Made by a program: the position numbers and the translations under genes. Shown here one piece after another: positions 1 through 8,731 of a DNA stretch of 64,000 nucleotides (position 1 is the first letter of the stretch; each line of letters opens with the position of its first letter). The notes under the pieces are model-generated. The model searched no databases and was not told where the DNA came from. It saw only the letters and a program-made list of their open reading frames with translations. The DNA is taken from positions 65,632-129,631 of the forward strand of contig CAKSQS010000002.1 in the NCBI GenBank assembly GCA_934486705.1, given 5' to 3'. Origin of the DNA: an uncultured Eubacteriales bacterium. GTDB taxonomy: Bacteria > Bacillota > Clostridia > Oscillospirales > Acutalibacteraceae.

Positions 1-285
1 TGCTATAATCCCGATTGCAATAATCCTTACGCGGTAAATATATGCCCGCATTTTCCGAAGACGTTGACCCACGCCGAAGCGTATCATTTATCGCCTGTCG
101 GTAAAATATCTTCAAAATGGCGGAGAGACGGAGAAAAAATTATTCTTTATATAACCGTTCCCGAGCATACGTTCGGTAAAATAGCCGTTTCGGACGGATA
201 TACCTTTGAAGACGGAAAAACCGAAATGCCGCTGCTCGGCGGAAAATATCTATTGGTAAAGGATGAAAAAAGAAATGAAAAATGA
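1..285 (+). CDS. Alpha-L-rhamnosidase (GH78), C-terminal fragment
   Basis: Frame 1 is open from the first base to a TGA at 283-285, so this is the 3' end of a longer gene that begins before the window. The visible 94 residues contain PVGKISSKWRRDGEKII followed by a strand ending in ITVPEHT. This is the hallmark of the C-terminal beta-sandwich of bacterial alpha-L-rhamnosidases (Bac_rhamnosid_C): Gly-x-Ile-x-Ser-x-Trp, then an ITVP strand. Such enzymes release terminal rhamnose from plant glycans or glycosides. The catalytic domain is outside the window, so activity cannot be judged. The stop overlaps the start of the next glycosidase, implying translational coupling in one operon. Confidence 0.75.
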   Translation, partial: CYNPDCNNPYAVNICPHFPKTLTHAEAYHLSPVGKISSKWRRDGEKIILYITVPEHTFGKIAVSDGYTFEDGKTEMPLLGGKYLLVKDEKRNEK

Positions 286-2107
286 TATTAAATTTTGCCC
301 CGTACCCAAAAAGGCGGAGTACGGCGACGGAATTTTCTTTCTTAATTTCGCAGGAGTTATAAGCGCCGACAGCGGAGAGCTTTTAAATCCGCTTATAATT
401 GCGAAGAGTTACAGGCTCGGCGGTATGAGGGTGCAGGTAAAAAATACTCCCGCCGATATAACGCTTGCCCATAAGCCGCTCGGGAAAGAGGAATATATAT
501 TGGATATTTCAAAGCAGGGCGTTTTCATAGGCTACGGCGATATATCGGGTGCGTTTTACGGTATGATGACCCTTAACCAGATGATTGAACAGGCGGGCTA
601 TGCTTTGCCGTTTCTGCACATTGAGGATAAGCCCGATTTCGGGTTCAGGGGCTATATGCTCGATGTGGCGCGCTGCAAAATTCCGAAAAAGGAAACGATT
701 TATAAAATAATCGATATGCTGGCTATGTTCAAATATAATCAGCTTCAGCTTTATATGGAGGGCGTGCCGTTTGAGTACCCGTCATTCCCCAATATGACGA
801 AAAACCGCGAGCTTTTAACGGGCGAGGAGCTTTTTTTAATCGATAAATACTGCAAAGAGCGTATGATAGAATTGGTGCCGTGTCAAAATCATTTCGGGCA
901 TATGCGGCCGTGGGTGCAGACCGATTACAATTATCTTGCGGAGTGCCCGAACGGCTTTGACGACGGCCCGTGGGGCTTTAAAGAGCCCGAAATACTCGAC
1001 CCGACTGACGAGCGGTCGCTAAAGCTTGTAACACAAATGGCAGACGATCTGCTGCCTTATTTCAGCTCGGACGTTTACAATATAAACTGTGATGAAACAA
1101 ACGAGCTCGGCAAGGGCAAGAGCCGCGAGCTTTGCGAAAAAATCGGAACGGGCAGGGTATACCTGAATTACATTCTGAAGCTTTACGAAATGGCAAAGAG
1201 CCGCGGCAAGCGCATACTTATGTGGGGGGATATAATTAAAAAATATCCTGAGCTGCTGCCCGAGCTGCCGCAGGATGTTACCGTGCTTGAATGGGGCTAC
1301 GATGATTTCGAGCCTACCGAGCAGAGCTGTAAGCTTATGCGGGATTCGGGTGTTAATTATATTGTCTGCCCGGGCACAAATACTTGGAACTCGGTTACGG
1401 GCAGAACCGCCACCATGATAAATAACATTAAAACCGCTGCGGTAAACGGTCTTAAATACGGTGCGTGCGGTATCTTATGTACCGATTGGGGCGATAACGG
1501 GCATCATCAGCCGCTTTGCGTTTCGTACCCGGGAATTGTTTGGGCGGCGGCTAATTCGTGGAACTGCGCCGATTCGCATGCGGCGGATATACCCGTAATT
1601 CTTGACAGGCTGATTTTTTCGGACAAAAGCGGAAAAATGGGACAAATTGTTCTTGACGCGGGCAACTACCGACAGGCGGAGTATAAGCAGCCGCTCAACA
1701 TAACGTTTACAATGCACCTTATGCTGAGCGATTTCGGAGACCCGAAAATTATAGAAAACGCCACTGCGGCGGACTTTATTAAAATACGTGAATATTTTGC
1801 CGATATAAAAAAGAGACTTTTGCAGGCAGAGCCCGGCTGCGAGGACGGCGCGCTTATAAAAGAGGAGCTTGAAACGGCGGCGGATATGGTAGAATGGATG
1901 CAGCTGATAGGGCTTTACTATGTTTGTATGCGTGACGGCGACACAAACGCCGCGAAAAAATATCTTGAGGATTTCGCCGCACAAAGGGAAACGGTTTATA
2001 ACCGATTTAAAACCTGTTGGCTCAAAAGGAATAAATACGGTTATCTTGATAAATCGCTTGAAAAGCTTGATAAGCCTTACACAGCGGCATTGAGGATAAA
2101 GGAGTAG
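263..2107 (+). CDS. GH20-like beta-N-acetylhexosaminidase, cytoplasmic
   Basis: Predicted exo-acting beta-hexosaminidase with a short N-terminal alpha/beta domain (about residues 1-120) followed by a TIM barrel that begins at FRGYMLDVARCKIPKK. The GH20 signature Asp-Glu pair is visible as NINCDETNELG (D277-E278), where most GH20 enzymes have H-x-G-G-D-E. The Asn-x-Cys context makes it a divergent member. There is no signal peptide, so it probably acts on imported oligosaccharides. The 614-residue length is plausible for the family. An internal ATG at 275 sits about 11 nt after AAAGGA and may be the true start, because the ATG at 263 has no spaced ribosome binding site. It overlaps the rhamnosidase upstream and is followed 4 nt later by the GH38 gene. 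Confidence 0.75.
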   Translation: MKKEMKNDIKFCPVPKKAEYGDGIFFLNFAGVISADSGELLNPLIIAKSYRLGGMRVQVKNTPADITLAHKPLGKEEYILDISKQGVFIGYGDISGAFYGMMTLNQMIEQAGYALPFLHIEDKPDFGFRGYMLDVARCKIPKKETIYKIIDMLAMFKYNQLQLYMEGVPFEYPSFPNMTKNRELLTGEELFLIDKYCKERMIELVPCQNHFGHMRPWVQTDYNYLAECPNGFDDGPWGFKEPEILDPTDERSLKLVTQMADDLLPYFSSDVYNINCDETNELGKGKSRELCEKIGTGRVYLNYILKLYEMAKSRGKRILMWGDIIKKYPELLPELPQDVTVLEWGYDDFEPTEQSCKLMRDSGVNYIVCPGTNTWNSVTGRTATMINNIKTAAVNGLKYGACGILCTDWGDNGHHQPLCVSYPGIVWAAANSWNCADSHAADIPVILDRLIFSDKSGKMGQIVLDAGNYRQAEYKQPLNITFTMHLMLSDFGDPKIIENATAADFIKIREYFADIKKRLLQAEPGCEDGALIKEELETAADMVEWMQLIGLYYVCMRDGDTNAAKKYLEDFAAQRETVYNRFKTCWLKRNKYGYLDKSLEKLDKPYTAALRIKE

Positions 2108-2111
2108 GGTT

Positions 2112-4697
2112 ATGAAAATATTTATACATTCCGGAACACACTGGGACAGAGAGTGGTACGAGCCGTTTCAGAGCTTCAGGTACAGACTGGTCGGTATGCT
2201 GACAGAGGTAATTGAAAATCTTTTGAAAAAGCCCGACGAGGTATTCCATTTGGACGGTCAGACCGTTGTGCTTGACGATTATTTGGAAATATGCCCCGAA
2301 ATGCGGGATAAGCTAATGAAGCTTATTAAGAACGGTCAGATAATTATAGGGCCTTGGTATAATATGCCCGATGAATTTTTATTAAGCGGAGAAAGCCTTA
2401 TTAAAAATTTGCGTTTGGGCCTCAAAAAATCAAGGGAAGAATACGGCGTTGAGCCCGCAAAAAACGCCTATATCTGCGATATTTTCGGGCATGCCTGCCA
2501 GACCCCGCAGATTTTTGCGGGAATGGGGCTTTACCATACCGTTCTCGGCAGAGGGGTAAACGAGCATACCGCACCGCCGAATTTCCGCTGGCAGTCGCCC
2601 GACGGCAGCGAGGTTATAGCCTACAGACTGCGGGATCACAGCGGATACCTTGATTTCACCGATTTTGTGAACGGCATTCCCGAAGACATATCGGATGAGG
2701 AATTTGATATGAGGGTCAAGGAATATTTCGACGGGCTTATAGAAATGTCAGGCGATGTTCCCGTGGTTGTAAGCTTTGACGCGGGCGATCACTCGGGTTA
2801 CCGCTATGATACCGACCGTTATCTGGACGCGCTTAAAAGAATATACCCCGACGCCGAAATATACCACACCGGCATTGACGAAATAAATAAGGCGCAGGAT
2901 GAATATGTAAGCCGTATGCCGATACTAAAGGGTGAGCTTGCCGAAACGGCAAAAGGAAACGGATTTTATAAATATCTTATTTCAAACACCCTCTCGTCGA
3001 GATATCCGATAAAGAAGTACAACGATATAAACCAGTCCCTGCTTGAAAAGCTGGTTGCTCCGCTTTACGGTATGCGCCTTACAAAGCTGCCTGCGGGCTT
3101 TTTAAGGGTTGCGAATAAGTATCTCTTGCTGAATCACCCGCATGATTCTATATGCGGCTGCTCTATAGACCAGGTTCACCGTGATATGATGTACCGCTTT
3201 GACCAGACGCGGCTTATCTGCGACCGTATTACAGGCACGGCGGAAGAAATGCTGTGCGGGGATTTATCGGCTTATGCGGAAAGTACCGTTTCCTGTGACG
3301 GAGAAGTTAAGCTTTTGAGGGTTTTAAATCCTCTGCCGTATAAAACCGAACGGAACATAACCGCCGAAATACGGTTTGAAGACGATTTTCCGCGCTACGT
3401 CAACGGCTTTGGGTATGAAAAAATAGCCGCGTTCAGGCTTTATGACGCCGACGGAAGGGAAGTACCGTACGGAATTTCCGATATAAGGGATTATAACAGC
3501 TACGTTATAAATTTTGACGCATCACTCGGTGCATGCTCGGTTACCGAATATGTTATAAAGCCTTTCGATACGCCTACGCGCTATCTTGAAAAAATGCCCT
3601 ACACGCCGCTTTCGGCAAAGGGTGAAAAATTGGAAATAGAATTTGCTGCCGACGGTACGTTTACATTAACGGATATTGAAACAGGCTGTAAATACAGCCG
3701 CCTGCTCACCCTTACGGACGAGGGCGAAATAGGGGACGGCTGGTTTCATTCAAACCCCGTATCCGACCGCGTAACCACGGCTACCGAGGCGTATATAAGT
3801 ATTGTAGAAAATAACTGCGGCAGAATAGTATTTGAATCGGTGCAGAAAATGCTGCTGCCCGAAGATATGAACTGCACAGTCGGTAAGCACCGCTCTGCAA
3901 AAACAAAGGAATTTTTTGTAAAGCATACCGTAACCCTTGCAAAAAACGACAGATTTGTAACGGTGAAGACCGAGATTGACAACAATGTTAAGGACCACCG
4001 ATTAAAGGTGAAATTTCCTACGGGAATTACTTCGTCCACCTATTTTGTCAATCAGCCGTTCGGCAGGGTAGAGCGTAAGTGCGGAATAAACACCGCCACC
4101 GCCGATTGGAAGGAATGCGACGTTATAGAAAGGCAGACCTCGGGAATGGTGTATAAAACCGACGGAAAGCACGGGCTTGCGGTTTTATCGGCATACGGTA
4201 TTCACGAGTGCGCCGCAGCCGAAAACGGAGATATTGATTTAACGCTTTTCAGGAGCTTTTGGCGTACTACCGACGAAAACAAGCCGGGAACGGATTGTCA
4301 GCTGCTTGAAAAAATGACCTTTGAATATCAAATCGTGCCGTTCGGCGCAGAAGAGAATTTTGCCGCTCTTTGCCGCAGGCTTGACTTTTTGCAGTGCCCG
4401 CCCGTGAGCTGTAATACGGTCGGCAAAAGCTATGGAAAATACCGCCCGCTTATGGAATTTAAAGAATCTGCGTTTGTTTATTCAACCTGTGCGCCGCTTG
4501 ATAACGGTCATACGGAAATAAGACTTTTCAACGCGTCGGACGAAACAAAATGCGGGCGCGTCAGTCTGCCGAATTTTGCAAAGGAAGCATACCTTACCGA
4601 GCTTGACGGCAGGAAAATATCTAAGCTTGATATTAAAGACGGCGGCATAGAGCTGAAACTTACAAAATGGAAAATTGCCACCGTAGAGATATTTTAA
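2112..4697 (+). CDS. Alpha-mannosidase, GH38
   Basis: Retaining alpha-mannosidase of 861 residues. The N-terminus carries the GH38 zinc motif HSGTHWDREWY (H10, D12). The nucleophile lies in ICDIFGHACQTPQ (D123), and the later zinc His in NHPHDSICGCS (H344-D345). Central three-helix and C-terminal beta-sandwich regions fill the remaining sequence, as expected for the full-length family. No signal peptide or membrane segment is present, so it should act in the cytoplasm on mannose-containing oligosaccharides, as bacterial MngB-like enzymes do. It follows the GH20-like gene by 4 nt and is the last gene before a strong hairpin terminator. A rhamnosidase, hexosaminidase and mannosidase together suggest a heteroglycan substrate, but the sequence does not fix which one. 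Confidence 0.9.
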   Translation: MKIFIHSGTHWDREWYEPFQSFRYRLVGMLTEVIENLLKKPDEVFHLDGQTVVLDDYLEICPEMRDKLMKLIKNGQIIIGPWYNMPDEFLLSGESLIKNLRLGLKKSREEYGVEPAKNAYICDIFGHACQTPQIFAGMGLYHTVLGRGVNEHTAPPNFRWQSPDGSEVIAYRLRDHSGYLDFTDFVNGIPEDISDEEFDMRVKEYFDGLIEMSGDVPVVVSFDAGDHSGYRYDTDRYLDALKRIYPDAEIYHTGIDEINKAQDEYVSRMPILKGELAETAKGNGFYKYLISNTLSSRYPIKKYNDINQSLLEKLVAPLYGMRLTKLPAGFLRVANKYLLLNHPHDSICGCSIDQVHRDMMYRFDQTRLICDRITGTAEEMLCGDLSAYAESTVSCDGEVKLLRVLNPLPYKTERNITAEIRFEDDFPRYVNGFGYEKIAAFRLYDADGREVPYGISDIRDYNSYVINFDASLGACSVTEYVIKPFDTPTRYLEKMPYTPLSAKGEKLEIEFAADGTFTLTDIETGCKYSRLLTLTDEGEIGDGWFHSNPVSDRVTTATEAYISIVENNCGRIVFESVQKMLLPEDMNCTVGKHRSAKTKEFFVKHTVTLAKNDRFVTVKTEIDNNVKDHRLKVKFPTGITSSTYFVNQPFGRVERKCGINTATADWKECDVIERQTSGMVYKTDGKHGLAVLSAYGIHECAAAENGDIDLTLFRSFWRTTDENKPGTDCQLLEKMTFEYQIVPFGAEENFAALCRRLDFLQCPPVSCNTVGKSYGKYRPLMEFKESAFVYSTCAPLDNGHTEIRLFNASDETKCGRVSLPNFAKEAYLTELDGRKISKLDIKDGGIELKLTKWKIATVEIF

Positions 4698-4720
4698 ATA
4701 ATTCGGAATTTCAAAAAAAC

Positions 4721-4763
4721 AAAAGCCTGCCGCCGAAGGTTGAACCTTCGGCGGCAGGCTTTT
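4721..4763. terminator. Bidirectional rho-independent terminator
   Basis: A perfect 21-bp inverted repeat (4721-4741 with 4743-4763) has a nominal one-base loop. The arms end in A4 and T4, so a U-tract follows the hairpin on either strand. It lies between the convergent GH38 gene and the sortase gene and would terminate both. Confidence 0.9.
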
Positions 4764-4798
4764 GCCGTTTTCAATTTCGTATCGCGAATATATGGCGT

Positions 4799-5587
4799 CT
4801 ATTTCGTCAGCGCACTTGAAAGCAATACGCCCACGGCTATAAAGCGTTCGTTTTTTGAGGCCGTGCAGGTGCTGAGTGTTATAAGCTTGTCACCGAATTT
4901 CGGTGATACGGATTTATCGCTGACGTTTGATTTAAGGCACTTTTCCGTAAATTCATTAAAGGATGCCTCATCGTAAAAATTATATGTATCCGGAATACTT
5001 TTATCATCGGTTTTGTACGCCGAAAAAATCTTGTATGTAAGTATTCTTTTCGGTGTATAAATTTTAATAAGCGGGTTTTTATCCAAAAAGCTTTGATTGC
5101 GGTATTTCTTTATATCGGCAAACATTGTGCCGTCGAGCATATCGTGCCCGTAAAGCACGGTATTGTTACTTATAAAGGTTTCGTCGTTTATCTTTTGCAT
5201 GTATATTGCTCCGTGCGCGGCGGATTTCTTTTTGTAATCGTGGTCAAGATAAAAGTCCTCTTCTTCAAGAGTAACGCTTCTGAGCACAGGGTAATCAACC
5301 GCCGTGCCGGGAATACGAATCCAGGCGCAAATATCCGAATTTTCTTCTTTCAGCTTTGTAAAGTCAACCGGATTTCCCGAAACTACTATGCCGTTCTGTA
5401 TTATTTCCTCGGTGTTGAAATTTCTGTATCCGTCAAAGTCGTTCTTCTTCGGTACAAAAATGCTCAAAAGCACCGTCGCGCAGATTATGACCGAAACAGT
5501 GCAGGCTATAATGACCGCGCTTCTTTTTTTATTGCTCAAAATATAATTTTTAAGCCTGTTGATAAGTGCAAAAAATTTTTCTTTCAT
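4799..5587 (-). CDS. Class B sortase
   Basis: Membrane-anchored transpeptidase of 262 residues. An N-terminal transmembrane helix (about residues 22-45) is followed by the sortase barrel. All three active-site residues are visible: H148 in LYGHDM, C241 in LSTCTAS and R248 in NERFIAVG. Extra helices between strands and the spacing of these motifs fit class B (SrtB). Such enzymes attach surface proteins or assemble pilin-like structures. The ribosome binding site GGAG lies about 10 nt before the ATG. It sits 25 nt downstream of the GntR-LacI regulator and is probably co-transcribed with it. No protein in this window ends with an obvious LPxTG or NPxTN sorting signal, so its substrate is elsewhere. 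Confidence 0.88.
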   Translation of the reverse strand: MKEKFFALINRLKNYILSNKKRSAVIIACTVSVIICATVLLSIFVPKKNDFDGYRNFNTEEIIQNGIVVSGNPVDFTKLKEENSDICAWIRIPGTAVDYPVLRSVTLEEEDFYLDHDYKKKSAAHGAIYMQKINDETFISNNTVLYGHDMLDGTMFADIKKYRNQSFLDKNPLIKIYTPKRILTYKIFSAYKTDDKSIPDTYNFYDEASFNEFTEKCLKSNVSDKSVSPKFGDKLITLSTCTASKNERFIAVGVLLSSALTK

Positions 5588-5612
5588 TATATATGTCTCC
5601 GCGTTGAAATTA

Positions 5613-6683
5613 TCAGCCGCGCACAGGCGCGGTGGTACAGCCGTTTTTAAAGCTTACGTCAAGTATCCGCTTTTTGCAGCCGTCGGTTCTTTTAAATACA
5701 ATGTCTATAAGCAGCTGCGCCGCTTCGTAGCCCATCTTATAGCCGGGAATATTTACAGTTGTAAAATTAACGGGGGAAAGTATTTCCCCGAGCGAGCCGT
5801 CAAAGCCGGTAATCGAAATATCGTTAGGTATATTGAAACCGAGGGAAAACAGGGCTTTATAAACATAAAGCGCCATAATATCGTTACAGCAGGCAATGGC
5901 GGTATAATCGAAGTTACCTGCCGAAACTCTTTTTGATATATAAATTTCAGCTTCCTTTTCATCGTTAAGGCGGAAAATATCCTTTGAATCAAGCTGTGCG
6001 CCGCATACGGCAAGGCCGTCGGTAATGCCTTGGATTCGGTTTTCGAGAGTTTTTGCCGGGTTTACCGTAGAAAGAAAGGCAATTTTTTTATGCCCCAGCT
6101 TTCCGAGATGCTCGCCTATCATGTAGCCGCCTATGTAATCATCCGCGACAACATAGTTGTATATGCCCTTATCAAGCGGATTATCAATAAGAACGAAAGG
6201 GAGATTGTTGGATTTGATAATATTTATCATTTCTTTATCGCACTCATCCCCGTAGGCGGTAATGATTGCACCGGCGTATGTCTTGAAATTGATTTCCCTT
6301 AGAATTTTATTCCGCTTTTCCTTATCGTCCTGATTTATAATTTTATATGTAAAGTCGGTTTCGTTTGCGTAATCGATTATTCCCAATATCGATTTTGAAA
6401 ACAGATTGACGTCCTCTTTCTGTATATTTACCACTATAAGAATCGATTTACTGTGATTCTCGGGAATGTTATTATCATCGGGAATTACAAGACCCTTACC
6501 GGCGATTCTTTTCAATACGCCTTCGCTTACAAGCGCGTCAACCGCTTTCCTTACTGTCGGGCGGCTTACATTGTACTTTGCGGCAAGAGAAACTTCCGTG
6601 TTGACAAATTCTCCCTGACCGTATTTGCCAAGCTCAAGCCGTATTTCGTTTTTGATTTTTTGGTAAAGCTTTTCAGTTTTCAT
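5613..6683 (-). CDS. GntR-type HTH plus LacI-type sensor transcription regulator
   Basis: A 356-residue hybrid repressor of the AraR type. Residues 1-70 form a GntR winged helix, with SLAAKYNVSRPTVRKAVDAL as the recognition region. Residues 80-356 form a periplasmic-binding-protein-like sugar sensor of the LacI/GalR type (VLIDNP, VADDYIGGYMIGEHL, CNDIMAL, ITGFDGS). It would bind DNA as a dimer and release it on binding a sugar ligand. The ATG at 6683 is preferred over an upstream TTG at 6689. A palindrome at 6719-6735 lies in its leader and could be an autoregulatory operator. It may control the glycosidase genes at 1-4700, but this is only positional inference. Confidence 0.88.
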   Translation of the reverse strand: MKTEKLYQKIKNEIRLELGKYGQGEFVNTEVSLAAKYNVSRPTVRKAVDALVSEGVLKRIAGKGLVIPDDNNIPENHSKSILIVVNIQKEDVNLFSKSILGIIDYANETDFTYKIINQDDKEKRNKILREINFKTYAGAIITAYGDECDKEMINIIKSNNLPFVLIDNPLDKGIYNYVVADDYIGGYMIGEHLGKLGHKKIAFLSTVNPAKTLENRIQGITDGLAVCGAQLDSKDIFRLNDEKEAEIYISKRVSAGNFDYTAIACCNDIMALYVYKALFSLGFNIPNDISITGFDGSLGEILSPVNFTTVNIPGYKMGYEAAQLLIDIVFKRTDGCKKRILDVSFKNGCTTAPVRG

Positions 6684-6718
6684 AAGCAATGCGCCGCCTT
6701 GTTTGAATTTTTACGTTT

Positions 6719-6735
6719 GCGGAATGAAATTCCGC
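6719..6735. promoter_or_regulatory. Palindrome in regulator leader (candidate operator)
   Basis: GCGGAAT-GAA-ATTCCGC is a perfect 7-bp inverted repeat about 36 nt upstream of the GntR-LacI regulator start and downstream of its predicted -10. It could be an operator for that regulator or simply an RNA hairpin. No second copy was found by eye upstream of another gene in the window. Confidence 0.4.
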
Positions 6736-6749
6736 TTACATGTAACTTT

Positions 6750-6778
6750 ATTATACAGCATTTTTTGGGAAAATTCAA
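6750..6778 (-). promoter_or_regulatory. Sigma-A-type promoter of the GntR-LacI regulator
   Basis: Read on the minus strand: -35 TTGAAT (6773-6778), a 17-bp spacer, and -10 TATAAT (6750-6755). It is positioned to transcribe the regulator and sortase. Confidence 0.6.
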
Positions 6779-6847
6779 GTATTTATGCTGCGCGGAATCG
6801 GCGTTAACGGTTGTTTTTTACTTGATTTTGTAAATCAGTTCGGCGGG

Positions 6848-6876
6848 TTGACAAAAACGACAATTTATATTATAAT
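6848..6876 (+). promoter_or_regulatory. Consensus sigma-A promoter of typA
   Basis: TTGACA (6848-6853), a 17-bp spacer and TATAAT (6871-6876), both boxes perfect, lie 29 nt before the typA start. This is the best promoter match I found in the window and suits a constitutive housekeeping gene cluster. Confidence 0.9.
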
Positions 6877-6904
6877 ATTTCAGTTAAGTAAAGGAAGTAT
6901 TAAA

Positions 6905-8731
6905 ATGGCTAAGATTGAAAATTTAAGAAACGTTGCGATAATTGCGCACGTTGACCACGGCAAAACTACTCTTGTGGACCAGCTTTTAAAGCAGAGCGGA
7001 ACTTTCCGCGCAAATGAAGCCGTAAATGAGCGCGTTATGGACTCAAACGACCTTGAACGCGAGCGCGGTATAACAATTCTTTCAAAAAATACAAGCGTTA
7101 TGTATAACGGCATTAAAATCAATATTGTCGATACCCCGGGACACGCCGATTTCGGCGGTGAGGTGGAGCGCATTCTGCAAATGGTGGACGGCGTTTTGCT
7201 GCTTGTAGACGCGTTTGAGGGCTGTATGCCGCAGACCCGCTTTGTGCTTAAAAAAGCGCTTGCGCTCGGCAAAAAGGCGGTTGTTGTAGTTAATAAGATC
7301 GACCGTCCCATGGCGCGCCCGCACGAGGTGGTAGACGAGGTTTTGGATCTGTTTATAGAACTCGGAGCAGACGAGGAGCAGATAGAGTTCCCCGTAATTT
7401 TCGCTTCGGGCAGAGACGGCTATGCCACCTATTCACCCGATGTGCCGGGTAAAGATATGAAGCCGCTGTTTGATGAAATAGTAAAGGAAATAGCGCCGCC
7501 CGAGGGTGATACCGACGGTCCGTTGCAAATACTTTTTTCAAATATTGAATATGACGATTACCTCGGCAGAATAGGTGTGGGCAGAGTTATCCGCGGTACG
7601 GTAAAGGTGGGGCAGACCGTTGCCCTTTGCCATAAGGACGGCACTACCTCAAATGTTAAAATCGCAAAGCTCTTTATGTACAGGGGCTTAAAGCGCGTTG
7701 AGGAAGAAAGCGCGTCGGTAGGCGATATAATTCAGGTTGCGGGAATAGCCGACCTTGAAATAGGCGAGACCGCCTGCGCCACAGACTGCATTGAGCCGCT
7801 GCCCTTTGTTAAAATAGACGAACCTACACTTGCTATGAACTTTATGGTTAATAACTCGCCCTTTGCGGGAAAGGACGGCAAGTTTGTAACCTCGCGTAAT
7901 CTGCGCGACCGCCTTTTCAGGGAAGTTATGACCAATGTAAGCCTGCGCGTTGAGGAAACGGATTCCGCTGATACCTTTAAGGTATCGGGCAGAGGCGAGC
8001 TGCATTTATCAATTCTTATTGAAACAATGCGCCGCCAGGGCTATGAGTTTCAGGTGTCGCCACCCGAGGTTATTTATAAAAAGGGCGATAACGGCGAGCT
8101 TTTAGAGCCTATCGAGCTGCTTATGATAGAAGTACCCGAGGAATACGTCGGCTCGGTAATGGAGCGCCTCGGCACACGCAAAGCCGAAATTAAAAATATG
8201 GGCACGCGTGACGGCGGCGTATCTCACCTTGAATTTTTAATACCCGCGCGCGGGCTTTTGGGCTACCGCTCGCAGTTTTTGACCGATACCAACGGCAACG
8301 GAATTATGAACCACGTGTTTGATAGCTACCAGCCGTACAAGGGCGATATCGAGCAGCGCTCTACCGGCTCTATTATAGCCCACGAAACGGGCGAGGCTAC
8401 GGGCTACGGGCTTTTCAACACCCAGAGCCGCGGCAGACTGTTTATAGGCGCGGGCACTCCCGTGTATGAGGGTATGATAGTGGGCGAGAACCCGAAGAAT
8501 GAGGATATAGTTTGCAACGTCTGCAAGAAAAAGCAGATGACCAATACCCGTGCCGCCGGCTCTGACGACGCGCTGCGTTTAGTTCCCCCAACCCGCCTTT
8601 CTCTTGAGCAGTCGCTCGAATTTATAAAGAACGATGAGCTTGTGGAAATAACGCCGCACAATATTCGCCTGCGCAAGCGTATTCTTAATAAGGAAGAGCG
8701 TATGAAAGCGGAGTCGCGCAGAAAGCAATGA
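6905..8731 (+). CDS. typA: Ribosome-associated GTPase TypA/BipA
   Basis: Translational GTPase of the elongation-factor superfamily that acts on the ribosome during assembly and stress. G1 is AHVDHGKT (residues 14-21), the switch I region includes ERGITILSKN, G3 is DTPGHADF and G4 is NKIDRP. These are followed by EF-G-like domains and the TypA C-terminal domain, including the stretch from LLGYRSQF to THNIRLRKR. The open frame extends to 6785, but the start at 6905 is chosen because AAAGGAAG lies just upstream, the promoter sits at 6848-6876, and MAKIENLRNVAIIAHVDHGK is the normal family N-terminus. The protein is 608 residues, the usual length. Its stop overlaps the exonuclease ATG. Confidence 0.97.
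   Translation: MAKIENLRNVAIIAHVDHGKTTLVDQLLKQSGTFRANEAVNERVMDSNDLERERGITILSKNTSVMYNGIKINIVDTPGHADFGGEVERILQMVDGVLLLVDAFEGCMPQTRFVLKKALALGKKAVVVVNKIDRPMARPHEVVDEVLDLFIELGADEEQIEFPVIFASGRDGYATYSPDVPGKDMKPLFDEIVKEIAPPEGDTDGPLQILFSNIEYDDYLGRIGVGRVIRGTVKVGQTVALCHKDGTTSNVKIAKLFMYRGLKRVEEESASVGDIIQVAGIADLEIGETACATDCIEPLPFVKIDEPTLAMNFMVNNSPFAGKDGKFVTSRNLRDRLFREVMTNVSLRVEETDSADTFKVSGRGELHLSILIETMRRQGYEFQVSPPEVIYKKGDNGELLEPIELLMIEVPEEYVGSVMERLGTRKAEIKNMGTRDGGVSHLEFLIPARGLLGYRSQFLTDTNGNGIMNHVFDSYQPYKGDIEQRSTGSIIAHETGEATGYGLFNTQSRGRLFIGAGTPVYEGMIVGENPKNEDIVCNVCKKKQMTNTRAAGSDDALRLVPPTRLSLEQSLEFIKNDELVEITPHNIRLRKRILNKEERMKAESRRKQ

Noticed and set aside
1475..1984. Long minus-strand ORF inside the GH20-like gene
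   Set aside because: It lies fully antisense to a well-supported gene, has no ribosome binding site or recognisable domain, and is a by-product of codon bias.
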